From the NCBI GenBank assembly GCA_947470895.1, contig CANIVF010000010.1, positions 1 to 64,000 on the forward strand: 64,000 nt of DNA, given 5' to 3'. Positions 34,485-46,300 of this stretch are shown piece after piece. Origin of the DNA: Bacteroidota bacterium. GTDB taxonomy: Bacteria; Bacteroidota; Bacteroidia; Cytophagales; Cyclobacteriaceae. Every line of letters begins with the position of its first letter. The first letter of the stretch is position 1. The notes below the pieces were generated by a model that saw nothing but the letters and a program-made list of their open reading frames with translations, had not been told where the DNA came from and searched no databases. The position numbers and the translations under genes are program-made.

Positions 34485-37400
34485 ATGAATTTTATTTACT
34501 CAATTTTAACCTCGCGAATGCTCAGTAAGCGTGTTGTTCCACTTTATGTGGTACTAAGCATGCTGATGAGTTTTGCCGGTGAAACTACCCACGCAGCTTC
34601 AAGAGCCGATGCTGTAGAAATAACTGTGAAAGGTAATGTGAAAGATGAAACCGGGGCGCCCATTCCTGGTGCCAATGTGTTGATAAAAGGAACCACTAAT
34701 GGAACTGTTACTGACAGCAATGGAAATTATGTGATTGCTGTTCCGTCAAACGAATCTATTCTGATCTTTTCTTTTATAGGCTATGTTACTCAGGAAATTC
34801 AGGTCAATGGATTAACAGCTATAAACGTTAATCTTCTTCAGGATGCAAAACTTCTTGAAGATGTAGTGGTGGTGGGTTATGGAACGCAGGAAAAGAAGGA
34901 TGTCACCGGGGCGATTTCAACGGTGAAAGGTTCCGCTATCGAAAACCTTCCTGTCTCATCAGCTCAGCTTTCATTGCAGGCCGTGCTGCGGGTGTAAACA
35001 TTATTCGTAATGGTGGTGCACCAGGCAACGGAGGTGAAATTCGTATTCGAGGTATTGGAACCATAAACAATGCAAGCCCGCTGATCGTTATTGATGGGGT
35101 GCCGGCAGGAGGTCTATCGGATGTAAATCCTAATGACATTGAGTCAATGGAAATACTAAAGGATGCATCGGCTTCTGCTATTTATGGAACACGTGCCGCA
35201 AACGGAGTTGTAATCGTAACCACCAAGAGAGGTAAACTCGGACAGGGCGTAAGGTTAAATGTAAATGCCTACGGTGGTGTTTCTAACCGCATCAAGTCCA
35301 TTGATGTATTGGATGCAAAAAATTTAGCAATGCTAAAAGCGGAGCGTTACACAAACGATGGACTGGCCGTTGATCCCATCTGGTTAAATCCTCAATATCA
35401 AACACAGAAAACGGATTGGCAAAAGGAAGTTTTGGGACAAGGGTCAACAAAGAATCTTGATTTATCAATTAGTGGAGGAGGTGAAAAATCTACCTTCTCT
35501 ATTTCAGGCGGCAAGTATGATGAACAAGGTTTGATCCGGAACTCATTCTTTAAGCGATATAGCATGCGCATAAATTCGGATCATCAAATCAACAAGAAAA
35601 TTAAAATTGGTCAAAGTTTACAAATCACCAGTCAATCCGGAACAACGCCAAATACAACCTCTTCACAAGATGGATTGATTTGGAGTGCTATCCGCTTTCA
35701 TCCTGGTTTACCTGTAAAAAATAGTGATGGAACATACAGCACTAACCAGATTAGCTCTCAATTTGGTGATATTAACAATCCAATATTTACGATCGATACT
35801 CAAGACAGACAATCGACTCGCACCCGAATCCTGGGCAGCGTAAATGGTGATTGGGAGATATTGCCAGGATTGCACGCTAAGGCTAATGTTGCCGTAGATG
35901 CCAATTTTGCCGATTCTCATGAGTTTAATATTCAGGTACTTGATCAAATACGCACATCAACACAAAACTCCCGATCCGTTAGCTCTTCTAAAGCACATTC
36001 ATTGTTGCAGGAGTATTTTTTATCGTATAACAAAAAATTTGGCAATCATGATATAGGAGTAGTCGCTGGTTATTCTCAGCAGACTTTTGATTATACAGAC
36101 ATGGGTGCAACAAAAAGGAATCTGGATAGTGAAGACCCCGCACAACGCTATCTAAATGCCAATGGAGGAACCATTACTAACGCCTTTGAAGGCCGTAGCT
36201 ATGATGCCTTTCAATCCTATTTTGGAAGAGGTACTTACAGTTTAAATAATAAGTACATGGCTACAGTTACTTTCAGATCTGATGCATCTTCAAGATTTGG
36301 TCCTAATAACCGCTGGGGATATTTTCCGGCATTTTCGTTGGGCTGGAGAGTTTCTGAAGAACCCTTCTTTCAAACTTTAACGAAGGCGATTTCAAGTCTT
36401 AAAATTACTGGTGGTTATGGTGAATTAGGAAACTCCAATATTCCGTCACTTCAATATCTGTCGCTAATGGGTGGTGGAGCCCGCTATTCATTTACTGGAA
36501 ATCCAGTCAACGGGGTATCGCAAACCTTGATTGGTAATTCCAACATTGCGTGGGAGAGAGCTGTAATGACCAATATAGGACTAGAAGCTGGTCTGCTTCA
36601 AAACCAGATTCTGATTACGATGGCCTACTTTAATAAACAGACCAGAGATATGTTACTCTCACCTCCATCGCTTGGCTCACTAGGTAATGCCGCGGTGCCT
36701 TTTCAAAATGTAGGGCAATTGGAAAACAAGGGATTTGAACTTGAACTGAGTTATCGCAAAACAATGGGAGATTTTTCTTATTCATTGGGCGGCAATGCAA
36801 CCTATATTGCCAACAAGGTAACTGAACTGTATAATGGTACCTTTTTAGGTTCCCAATTTTATGGTCGAAGCAGTTCTGAAATCTCACGCACTTATGTTGG
36901 CCAATCAGTGGCTTCATTTTACGGCTGGAAAACAAACGGGTTATATCAAACACAAGCTGATATTGATGGAGACGCAAATATCACTGATGATCCACGTAAT
37001 CTAAATGGTCAGATTAAACCAGGCGATGTTAAGTTCCTAGATTTAAACGGAGATCATATTATTGATGATAAAGACAGAACGATCATTGGCAATCCTACAC
37101 CTAAAATAACCTATGGTTTCAATGCCACGGCAACCTATAAGAATTTCGACCTGGCCATGTTTTTTTTAGGTGCAGCCAAGGTGGATATTTATAATGCTGA
37201 CCGTATGCAGGGACTGGATCCCACTTACCCTTTTAACATGTATGCTGAAGTGCTCAACCGGTGGAATGGAGCTGGAACCAGTAATTCAATTCCAAGAATG
37301 ACCACTGCCAGGGACAATTTAAATCACAGAACATCTGATCTGTTTGTAGAATCCGGAGCATTTTTCCGTTTGAAAAATTTAACTCTTGGCTATTCATTAT

Positions 37401-37597
37401 CTCAAAATGTTATAAAATCTCTGCATATCTCCAGAGCACGTTTTTATCTAACAGGCCAGAATATTTTTGTAATCACCAAGTATAAGGGTATGGATCCTGA
37501 ACTTGGAATTGTGGATGGTAACAGACAAATCAATGTTGATTATGCTCAATATCCTCAATCACGCACCTGGACTGTTGGTGCTCAACTATCATTTTAA
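34485..37597 (+). pseudogene. susC: SusC/RagA-type TonB-dependent receptor with one frameshift
   Basis: Outer-membrane receptor that imports glycan fragments with its SusD partner. The first frame (34485-34997) encodes a long signal region, the CarboxypepD_reg-like domain (VKGNVKDETGAPIPGANVLI) and the TonB-box/plug start (VVVVGYGTQEKKDVTGAIS), then runs out at LPVSSAQLSLQ. The protein continues one base back, from 34979, as GRAAGVNIIRNGGAPGNGGE, then IRIRGIGTINNASPLIVIDG, and stays open to 37597 with a full barrel ending in SRTWTVGAQLSF. One G is missing between CAG and GC in the LQ-GRAAG segment. Otherwise no damage is visible over 1,037 codons, so this is a recent mutation, a phase-variable site or a sequencing error. 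No slippery heptamer for programmed shifting was seen. Confidence 0.9.
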
Positions 37598-37617
37598 TAA
37601 CGTAAAGGATGACAACT

Positions 37618-39072
37618 ATGAAACGAATAATCAAAATCACAGGATCATTTCTAGCTATCATGATGATCTTTTCACAATGCAGTGATGATCTGCTGGAAAC
37701 TACCTCGTATGCACAAGTTACAAGTCAGGGGTTTTGGCGAAACGGTGATGACGTGGTTTCGGCAGTTAATGCCATCTATGAGCCACTGTTACAAGAAAAT
37801 TATTTTGGCCATTACGAGCGGACGTGGGATATTCAATCTGATGATATGTGGCGCGCTGGCGACCATGGAGAAGATCAGTCCATTGAATTTTTCACCTACG
37901 ATGCTAGTAATCCTAAATTAATTGATACCTGGAAATGGCGTTATGAAATGATCTCACGCGCCAATGCGGTATTGATTAATGCGCCAAACGTGAACATGGA
38001 CGTGGCTATAAAAGATAGAAGCTTGGGTGAAGCGTACTTTCTGCGGGGGTTCAGCTATTGGAGACACTACCTTATCCATGGTGAAGTTCCGATTTTTGTG
38101 GAAGAGGATATACGTGCTGGTAAGCTCAATAAACCGAAGGCACCAAAGGCGGAAGTAGAAGCGCAAATTGAATCTGATTTTCTTAAAGCGTTAGATCTTC
38201 TTCCTGCATCATATCAATCCGACCCGGATAATCTGGGTCGCGCATCAAAAGGTACAGTCTATGGATTTCTGACCAAGTTCTATGTGACAACAGGGCAATT
38301 GCAAAAAGGAATTGATGCCGGTAAGCACATCACCGAAAACGCATTGTATGCTTTGGCTCCCAGCTTTAATGATAATTTTTTGATTGCTACTGAAAATAAT
38401 TCAGAAATTCTTTTCTCTATGCAGTATTTGCGGAATTGGACAATGGATAACACGCCTGAAATATATACTACTCCACGCCCTTGGGGTGGATGGGATTTTC
38501 GTGAACCGATTCAGGATTTAGTAGATGAATTTGAACCTGGTGATCCACGCCTTGGGTATACCGTGTTTAAAGTTGGAGATATGGTAGATCTTGGTGGAGA
38601 TGCCGGACTAACGGAATACACAGCTGATCTTTCAACATCAGGGTATCATTTCAGGAAATTCTCTTCGTGGACGGATGGTGGATTGAATTCTGATCAAAAC
38701 GCACCTATATTACGCTCATCAGACGTTTACCTACTTGTTGCCGAAGCTAAAGTACGGTTAAGCCAGAATGGCGATGTTGAACTAAATGCTGTTCGTAATA
38801 GAAATGGACTCGCAGCCATCTCTGGTGCTACCATGGAAGAAATCATTCACGAAAGAAGGGTAGAACTTGCTGGTGAGAACGAACGTCAACAAGACCTTCT
38901 ACGATGGGATAAGGCAGGTATCATTGATATTGTGAACTTGTATAATAAGAGTCGCGGACCTCTTAAACCTGCCAGAACATTCAATCGTCCTAAACATTAC
39001 TACTTCCCAATTCCTCAACGTGAAATAGATCTCAGTAATGGCGTTCTGGAACAGAACACATATTACAAGTAA
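37618..39072 (+). CDS. susD: SusD/RagB-family glycan-binding lipoprotein
   Basis: A surface-exposed lipoprotein (484 residues from ATG 37618, preceded by AAAGGA; another ATG lies at 37609). Signal and lipobox end IFSQC. The N-terminal SusD-like region (FWRNGDDVVSAVNAIYEPL, then RANAVLINAP, then GEAYFLRGFSYW) and the C-terminal RagB domain (PILRSSDVYLLVAEAKVRLS, EIIHERRVELAGENERQQDL, YYFPIPQREIDLS) are complete. It starts 20 bp after susC and the transcript ends at the terminator at 39097-39134. No glycosidase is in the operon, so the substrate is unknown; the pair may import other nutrients. Confidence 0.95.
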   Translation: MKRIIKITGSFLAIMMIFSQCSDDLLETTSYAQVTSQGFWRNGDDVVSAVNAIYEPLLQENYFGHYERTWDIQSDDMWRAGDHGEDQSIEFFTYDASNPKLIDTWKWRYEMISRANAVLINAPNVNMDVAIKDRSLGEAYFLRGFSYWRHYLIHGEVPIFVEEDIRAGKLNKPKAPKAEVEAQIESDFLKALDLLPASYQSDPDNLGRASKGTVYGFLTKFYVTTGQLQKGIDAGKHITENALYALAPSFNDNFLIATENNSEILFSMQYLRNWTMDNTPEIYTTPRPWGGWDFREPIQDLVDEFEPGDPRLGYTVFKVGDMVDLGGDAGLTEYTADLSTSGYHFRKFSSWTDGGLNSDQNAPILRSSDVYLLVAEAKVRLSQNGDVELNAVRNRNGLAAISGATMEEIIHERRVELAGENERQQDLLRWDKAGIIDIVNLYNKSRGPLKPARTFNRPKHYYFPIPQREIDLSNGVLEQNTYYK

Positions 39073-39096
39073 TTAACAGAGTTAATAAGTGCATTT

Positions 39097-39134
39097 CGAG
39101 TCGTGAACCACCATTCACGACTCGATTTTTTTTT
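39097..39134 (+). terminator. Strong terminator of the susCD operon
   Basis: Perfect 11-bp stem CGAGTCGTGAA (39097-39107) and TTCACGACTCG (39114-39124), 6-base loop, then nine T residues from 39126. Confidence 0.95.
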
Positions 39135-39202
39135 CAATGCATTAAATGAGCAAACAGACCATTAACTTTAAGAGAAAATGTTCCTTTATTTTAAACCGCA
39201 CA

Positions 39203-39613
39203 ATGAAAGCAAAACTTGTTCTTATCGTACTTGCCTTTCTGTTATTTCAATGCAGTAGTCGAACGAATAGTGAATTGCTCGTAGGTGATTGGCAGGTGGA
39301 TTCGATTTCCACCTATTATAACGGATTTACTTTTATGCGTAAAGATGTTGCAGATCAACCACTGCTAGGCTACCAACCCGATGGAAAGCTAATGATGACG
39401 AAGAGTAATGAATCTCGCTTCTTCACTTACGAATTGTCAACACTGGATACCTTAATTCATCGCAATAAAGAGGATAGAATTCTGGATAAGTTTATTTTAC
39501 TAAAACTGGATGAGCATCAATTGATATTACGCAAAGAAACTCCGCCACTTTTCAAAGGCAATAATCAGGTGAGATATGAAGTTCGCTATTTATCAAAGCA
39601 GAAAAGTAAATAA
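39203..39613 (+). CDS. Small lipoprotein, lipocalin-like
   Basis: A 136-residue lipoprotein. ATG 39203 gives a classic lipoprotein signal (MKAKLVLIVLAFLLFQC); the frame extends further upstream without one. The mature part opens LLVGDWQVDSI, the G-x-W motif of lipocalin-like domains found in Bacteroidota lipoproteins, followed by beta-strand-rich sequence (LLGYQPDGKLMM, HQLILRKETPP). Function unknown. It lies after the susCD terminator and is therefore transcribed separately, converging on the FG-GAP gene 38 bp downstream. Confidence 0.7.
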   Translation: MKAKLVLIVLAFLLFQCSSRTNSELLVGDWQVDSISTYYNGFTFMRKDVADQPLLGYQPDGKLMMTKSNESRFFTYELSTLDTLIHRNKEDRILDKFILLKLDEHQLILRKETPPLFKGNNQVRYEVRYLSKQKSK

Positions 39614-39651
39614 CGGTCATTGAGGAAGGGTAGTCATTCTTACTCTTTTAT

Positions 39652-42600
39652 TCAGAAAGTAATAGTGCGAGCATTGCCTTGTCTTTTATAGATGGTCACC
39701 TGCTTCACATCTTTTGAAATTTTTAGTCTTCGGGTAGATTGAGATTGATAACCACTCCCAAAATAAAATTCATGTTTTGAGTTTTTACCATTGGTGTAGG
39801 TGATAATAGCCATTACATCCTGATGACTTATAGGAAGAAACTGAAATGTTGTCTTGGCATTTTCAAATACTTTTATTGAGTCATTATTCTGTGTAGCGAT
39901 TATTAACTCGCGTCCTTTTACATCGATCAACTCAGCTAACCCCTTGGCATCTCCGTCAATTAAAATACCACTTTGTTGTGTGGATATCGGTTTAAATTCA
40001 CCAGTCCCATCTCCCTGAAGCAATAGTCCTTTCAAAGCATCATAGCGACCGGTTAAAACCTCGGTAGCATACGAGTTTCCACACAGCATGATGTCGGTAT
40101 GCCCATCGCCATTGTAATCGTCCGTGATTATTCCAAACACAGGCCCGAATTGTGCTTCTGTTGGAAGCGAAGATAGCTGCCATTCTTCTTGCATTCTATT
40201 TTCCAGATAACTGGTTTGGAAAGTCTGGATCTGAAAAATGGTGGGATGAGTATTTGTTTCTGCGATCAGAGTTTCTATTGTTGCTTCAGAGTATGATTTA
40301 TAACTCGGATATTTTTTTTTGAACTGGGTAATTTGTTGCAGTAAATCATCGCGCGAATGTGCCGGTCTATTTATCCCTTGTATGTAGTAAGCCATGATTG
40401 GGTCTTGAGTTCCATCATGATTATAGTCATCTAGATAAAGGCTAACGGGTTGCCGGGCAGAGGTTTTATATTTCGTATTGAGGCCAAGGTTGCCCAGAAT
40501 GTAATCGGTGTCTCCGTCTTTATCAAAATCTGCTCCTTCAATACTATTCCACCAGCCGCTTGAATTAGCTATGGCAAAGGGTTTAGCAAATTTACCGTGC
40601 TCATTTTTAAAAATGGTTACGGGCATCCATTCCCCAACCACAATCAAATCTTCGTAATTGTCATTATTAGTATCTGTCCATAATGCAGCAGTTACTAAAC
40701 CAATATGGCGCAAACCAGGGGCAACCTGATCGGTTACGTCATAGAATTTTCCATTTCTATTTTCCAGCAGATAACTCTCTCCGGGTTGTGGATAATGTTG
40801 AGGCACCAGCCTGCTTCCTATAAACAGATCCAGGTCACCATCGTGATCATAATCGGCAGCGATCACGCATGAACCACTCGAACTAAAACGAGGAAGTGCT
40901 AAGGCATCGTAAGTGAAATTTCCGTTCCCATCGTTCAAGTAAAGTCTGTCTTGATAATAGACAGAGCCGGCTGAAAATTCATTTCCACCACTTACAACAT
41001 ATAAGTCCTGATCCTGATCTCCATCGGCATCAAAAAGCAACACACCCATATCTTCTTCATATTTTGTCTTATTCATTAATTGCTTGGATGTAAATTTCCC
41101 ATCCTTATGTTGAATAAAGAATTGTCCGGATTGGTTGTAAGCACCACCTACAAAAAAATCTTCAAGTCCATCGTTATTCACATCAGCAACAGCTATGCCC
41201 GGGCCATTCTCTGAATATTTGTGAGGTAGCAAGGGCAGAATTTTAAAATCAGCATATTCAGTTTCCTGGTGGCGGTAAAAAATGTTTCGGTCTTTATTTA
41301 CCTGAACAAAAAGAGGATCGGGATTCTTATTACGATTTATTGAATTTGAAGTGCCAGGTTCAGCATCATAGTACGAAATATAAATAGTTTGATTGGCCTT
41401 TACATTCTTCAGTACTTGTTGTTTATCATCCGGCCAGCGAATCAGGATTGAATCCACCTTATTTTTTTTCCCTAACCCAAAATGAAGCCCTTCTTCTATG
41501 GTGGATTGATAGCCGCGATAGGGTGAATTTTCCTGATACTGCACAGTATCAGAGGCGGTGTATAGCAAAACTTTAGTTCCATAACCCTGTCGGTTTGAAG
41601 CGGAACCGTTGAGCATGATTTTCAGAAAAGTATTCTTGAGAATTTCGTTGCTATGATTTTCAAAAACGAATGCAGGTGAGTTGATGTTGTTAGTGACATA
41701 ATCCAGATCACCATCATTATCCAGATCGCTGTAGGCTGCTCCTGTCGAATAGGCAGGTTTTGTAAAACCCCAATAGGCCGATTGATCGGAAAATGTGTAA
41801 TCACCATTATTCCGTAACGCAAAAATGGGAAGGTACGCACCTTCAATAGATTGAATTGATTTCAAAAGTTTCTTCTTCACTGATTCATTATACCCTTGCT
41901 GTAAAAACTCCTGCATTTTGAAGTTTGCAAAATCCCGGTTGGTAATATCCCGTGCATAACCATTCGTGATCAGTAAATCTTTCCATCCGTCATTGTCGAT
42001 ATCTGCAAATAATGGGCTCCAGCTCCAGTCGGTTGCTTCAATGCCGGCCAGCTGTCCTATCTCGCTAAACTGGGGTTGTCCTGATATACTTTCCCCAACG
42101 TTAAGTTGAAGTGTGTTGCGCATGAATTGCGGTGTGTATCCATACTGCAACTCAGACTGGTAACGATCATAGTTGATAGATCCGAACATCATCTTCTGTC
42201 GTTTGTTGTCTGGCGGCAGCATGTCTACCGCTATTATATCCAGCAATCCGTCATTGTTGAAATCGGAAACATCATTGCCCATGGCCGAGTAGCTGGTGTG
42301 TTTGAAATACTCTGACATACGATTCGTGAATGTGCCGTCATGATTATTGATGTACAACAAATCATTTGATAGATAATCATTAGTGACATAAACATCAGGC
42401 CAGCTGTCACGATTGATGTCGCAGATGGAAATCCCTAAACCATATCCCTCAATGGTAATGCCGGCTTCAACGGAAATGTTAGTGAATGTTTTATTACCAT
42501 TATTCCTATACAAGCGATCGGTGTTTATCATTTCGCCTTTCATTTGTTTGGGCCTTATCACATTAGGGCCTGTTTGATTTGTTGTATTGGTGAGTATATA

Positions 42601-43209
42601 AACATCAAGATCTCCATCACGGTCAAAATCAAAAAAAGCCGCTTGAACGGAATGGCCGGTGTCGGCCAGGCCGTATTCTTGTGCCTGATCAATAAATACA
42701 TTGTTACCCAGGTTGATGTATAACTCATTGGCGCGCTTACGGGCATCTGAAAACGGGCCCGCATAGCAGACATAAATATCCATCAGGCTATCTTGATTGA
42801 TATCGACTATAGATACCCCTGTTGCCCACTTTCCGCTGAATGTTATGCCAGCGTTGTCGGTAATATCTTCGAAATGAAGGTCTCCTTTATTGAGATAGAG
42901 TCGGTTTTTCGACATGTTGGCTGCAAAGAAAATATCGTTTAACCCATCGTTGTTAAAATCTCCAATGCCTACACCAGCTCCATTATAGAAATATTCAAAC
43001 GTAATTATATTTAGGTTTTCATCTTCGTTGAGTTGATTGGAAAATTCGATGCCAGTATATTCTGCAGGAAGTAATTCCATCAAACGAGGTTGTTCTTTTT
43101 GTGGAGAACAATAAAACAACAATCCGGATAGGAGGGATAAGAAGAAAACCAGAGCATGGTTTTTAGCGGATTGCGTTAAAAAGTACAATAGGAATGAGTT
43201 TATTTTCAT
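39652..43209 (-). CDS. Giant FG-GAP/VCBS-repeat lipoprotein with ASPIC/UnbV domain
   Basis: A 1,185-residue lipoprotein. I start it at ATG 43209, where a signal with lipobox SGLLFYC follows; the frame extends 19 codons further. The body is a set of calcium-binding FG-GAP/VCBS blades, each with D-x-N-x-D-G-x-x-D (for example GDFNNDGLNDIFFA, DINQDSLMDIYVC, DFDRDGDLDVYI, DYDHDGDLDLFIG), forming probably two seven-bladed propellers. An ASPIC/UnbV module (ILIRWPDDKQQVLKNVKANQ) lies between them at about residues 550-620. Such proteins are commonly encoded beside SusCD pairs in Bacteroidota and are probably surface-anchored binding proteins. It is convergent with the small lipoprotein. Confidence 0.9.
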   Translation of the reverse strand: MKINSFLLYFLTQSAKNHALVFFLSLLSGLLFYCSPQKEQPRLMELLPAEYTGIEFSNQLNEDENLNIITFEYFYNGAGVGIGDFNNDGLNDIFFAANMSKNRLYLNKGDLHFEDITDNAGITFSGKWATGVSIVDINQDSLMDIYVCYAGPFSDARKRANELYINLGNNVFIDQAQEYGLADTGHSVQAAFFDFDRDGDLDVYILTNTTNQTGPNVIRPKQMKGEMINTDRLYRNNGNKTFTNISVEAGITIEGYGLGISICDINRDSWPDVYVTNDYLSNDLLYINNHDGTFTNRMSEYFKHTSYSAMGNDVSDFNNDGLLDIIAVDMLPPDNKRQKMMFGSINYDRYQSELQYGYTPQFMRNTLQLNVGESISGQPQFSEIGQLAGIEATDWSWSPLFADIDNDGWKDLLITNGYARDITNRDFANFKMQEFLQQGYNESVKKKLLKSIQSIEGAYLPIFALRNNGDYTFSDQSAYWGFTKPAYSTGAAYSDLDNDGDLDYVTNNINSPAFVFENHSNEILKNTFLKIMLNGSASNRQGYGTKVLLYTASDTVQYQENSPYRGYQSTIEEGLHFGLGKKNKVDSILIRWPDDKQQVLKNVKANQTIYISYYDAEPGTSNSINRNKNPDPLFVQVNKDRNIFYRHQETEYADFKILPLLPHKYSENGPGIAVADVNNDGLEDFFVGGAYNQSGQFFIQHKDGKFTSKQLMNKTKYEEDMGVLLFDADGDQDQDLYVVSGGNEFSAGSVYYQDRLYLNDGNGNFTYDALALPRFSSSGSCVIAADYDHDGDLDLFIGSRLVPQHYPQPGESYLLENRNGKFYDVTDQVAPGLRHIGLVTAALWTDTNNDNYEDLIVVGEWMPVTIFKNEHGKFAKPFAIANSSGWWNSIEGADFDKDGDTDYILGNLGLNTKYKTSARQPVSLYLDDYNHDGTQDPIMAYYIQGINRPAHSRDDLLQQITQFKKKYPSYKSYSEATIETLIAETNTHPTIFQIQTFQTSYLENRMQEEWQLSSLPTEAQFGPVFGIITDDYNGDGHTDIMLCGNSYATEVLTGRYDALKGLLLQGDGTGEFKPISTQQSGILIDGDAKGLAELIDVKGRELIIATQNNDSIKVFENAKTTFQFLPISHQDVMAIITYTNGKNSKHEFYFGSGYQSQSTRRLKISKDVKQVTIYKRQGNARTITF

Positions 43210-43306
43210 CGATGAAGTAATAGCACCGGACTTTAATGGGTGGAGGTAGCAGTTATTCGGTTTCAAATAGATATCAGATCTGTAACGTTAAAAAAAATCA
43301 GGATGA

Positions 43307-46300
43307 TTACATGTTTCTCCTATACTGTCCACCTACTTCAAACAAGGCTCTCGTAATCTGCCCCAGCGAACACACTTTGGTCGCATTCATCAGATCAGTA
43401 AAAATGTTTTTGTTTTGTATGGCCGATAGTCGCACTTTATCCAGTTCGATAGCAGCTTTTTCGCCTTGAAACTGATGAAGGTTGCGTAGCATCTTGATCT
43501 GGTATTCTTTTTCTTCTGGGGTAGCACGAATAACTTCCTGCGGTAGAATGGTGGGTGATCCCTTCGAACTTAAGAATGTATTCACTCCGATAATTGGATA
43601 TTCACCGGTGTGCTTTCGTGTTTCATAATACAAACTCTCCTCTTGGATTTTTCCGCGTTGATACATCGTTTCCATCGCTCCTAATACGCCACCGCGCTCG
43701 GTGATCCGATCGAATTCAGTAAGCACCGCATCTTCTACCAGCTCGGTAAGCTCTTCGATGATGAATGATCCTTGTGTTGGATTTTCATTTTTCGCTAAAC
43801 CTAATTCTTTGTTGATGATCAATTGAATGGCCATTGCCCTGCGCACACTTTCCTCTGTAGGCGTGGTGATTGCTTCATCATAGGCATTGGTATGCAATGA
43901 ATTACAATTATCATAAATCGCATACAAGGCTTGAAGTGTGGTGCGAATGTCGTTGAAGTCAATTTCCTGTGCGTGCAATGATCTTCCGGATGTTTGAATG
44001 TGATACTTCAACATCTGGCTGCGGGCATTGGCACGGTATTTATTCTTCATCGCCTTCGCCCAGATTCTTCTGGCTACGCGACCAATGACCGAATACTCAG
44101 GATCAATACCATTTGAAAAGAAGAAGGACAGGTTAGGAGCAAACTCATTGATGTCCATTCCGCGGCTCAAATAGTATTCCACGTAAGTAAAGCCATTGGA
44201 CAATGTGAAGGCAAGTTGGGTGATCGGGTTGGCTCCAGCTTCCGCAATATGATAACCAGAAATGGATACCGAATAAAAGTTTCTGATCTTTTGATCGATG
44301 AAGTATTGCTGCACATCACCCATCAGCCGTAAAGCAAATTCGGTAGAGAAGATACAGGTATTCTGTGCCTGGTCTTCTTTTAAAATATCAGCTTGTACCG
44401 TACCACGTACTTGTGATAATGTTTCGGCTTTTATTTTTTCATACACATCGTGTTGCAACACCTGATCTCCGGTTACACCCAGCAACATCAATCCAAGACC
44501 ATCGTTACCCTTTGGAAGTGGCCCTTGATATGAGGGACGTTCAATTTCCTGATTTTTATAGATCTCGTTGATTTTGTTTTTTACTTCGGGTTCCAGTCCG
44601 TTTTGTTTGATGTATAATTCACACTGCTGATCAATGGCTGCGTTCATGAAATATCCCAACAGCATCGGTGCAGGACCATTGATCGTCATCGACACCGAAG
44701 TTTTCGGATCGATTAAGTTAAATCCGCTGTATAATTTCTTTGCATCATCTAGGCAGCAGATGCTCACACCTGAGTTACCAATCTTTCCATAAACATCAGG
44801 ACGATAATCAGGATCATTTCCGTAAAGTGTTACGGAATCAAACGCGGTTGATAGGCGCTTGGCGGGCATGGCCAAACTCACATAATGAAACCTCCGGTTT
44901 GTTCTTTCTGGTCCACCTTCACCGGCAAACATGCGGGTCGGATCTTCACCTTCACGCTTGAATGGATAGATGCCTGATGTATATGGAAATTCACCAGGCA
45001 CGTTTTCCTGTAAGTTCCATTGCAGCAAATCGCCCCACGCCTCAAATTTGGGAAGTGCAATTTTTGGTATTTGTAAATGCGACAGTGACTCCGAGTGAGT
45101 TTGTATTCCGAGTTCTTTATCGCGCACTTTAAATTTAAACAGAGGACCTTTGTATTGCGCTACTTTGTTGGGCCACTCTTCAAGTAGCTTCCAGTTTTTG
45201 GGATCGAGATTGAGTTTCAATCGATCATATTCGGCTTGTAAAATTTTGGTGGTGCTGGCATTGTTGGCAAACAACTCCATGGTTTTTTGCATGGCGTATA
45301 ATTGCTGCGCCACTTCTTTTTGCTCCATCACCCACGCATCATACTTTCTGTTGCCTTCCGAAATTTCGCTGAGATAACGTGTACGATGTGGTGGAATCAC
45401 AAACACTTTCTCCGACATCTCGCGTGTGATCTCAAAGGTAGATTTCAGGTTGGTGTTGGTCTTTTCTACAATCTTATCCATCAGATGTTTGTAGAGTTGG
45501 TTCGTGCCGGGATCGTTGAACTGCGAAGCAATGGTTCCATAAACCGGCATATCTTCCACCTTCTTATCCCACAACTGATGATTGCGCTGATATTGTTTCT
45601 TCACATCGCGCAAAGCATCTAGGGCACCACGTTTGTCGAACTTGTTGAGTGCAATCACATCGGCAAAATCGAGCATGTCAATTTTTTCGAGTTGTGTAGC
45701 TGCACCATATTCAGGTGTCATTACATAAAGCGACACATCACTGTGATCCAGAATTTCGGTATCACTTTGACCAATACCCGAAGTTTCAAGTATAATCGTA
45801 TCAAAGCCAGCCGCCTTCATAACTTGTATCGCTTCTTTCACATAAGCCGACAAAGCAAGATTGGACTGACGCGTTGCCAGTGAGCGCATAAACACCCGCG
45901 CGTTGTTAATCGCATTCATGCGGATGCGATCGCCCAGCAAAGCACCACCGGTTTTTCTTTTCGATGGGTCAACGGAAACAATCCCTAATTTTTTATCCTT
46001 GAAGTCAATCAAAAAGCGTCTTACTATTTCATCCACCATCGAAGACTTTCCTGAACCACCCGTTCCCGTAATACCCAGCACCGGAATATTTGATGTTGCC
46101 GCCTTCTTATTAATTTCTTCAAAAATGTCTTTATGCTTATCGTAATAATTCTCAGCCCCTGAAATCAACTGAGCAATCTTCACATAATTGTCCACTGTCA
46201 ATTGCCCATTGTCAATTCTCTCCCCAGTCGGATAATCACTCTTCTCCACCAAATCATTAATCATCCCCTGCAAACCCATCGCGCGACCGTCATCCGGTGA

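Noticed and set aside
34979-34985. Programmed -1 frameshift in susC
   Set aside because: No XXXYYYZ slippery heptamer or obvious downstream stem at the shift site, and susC genes are not known to use one.
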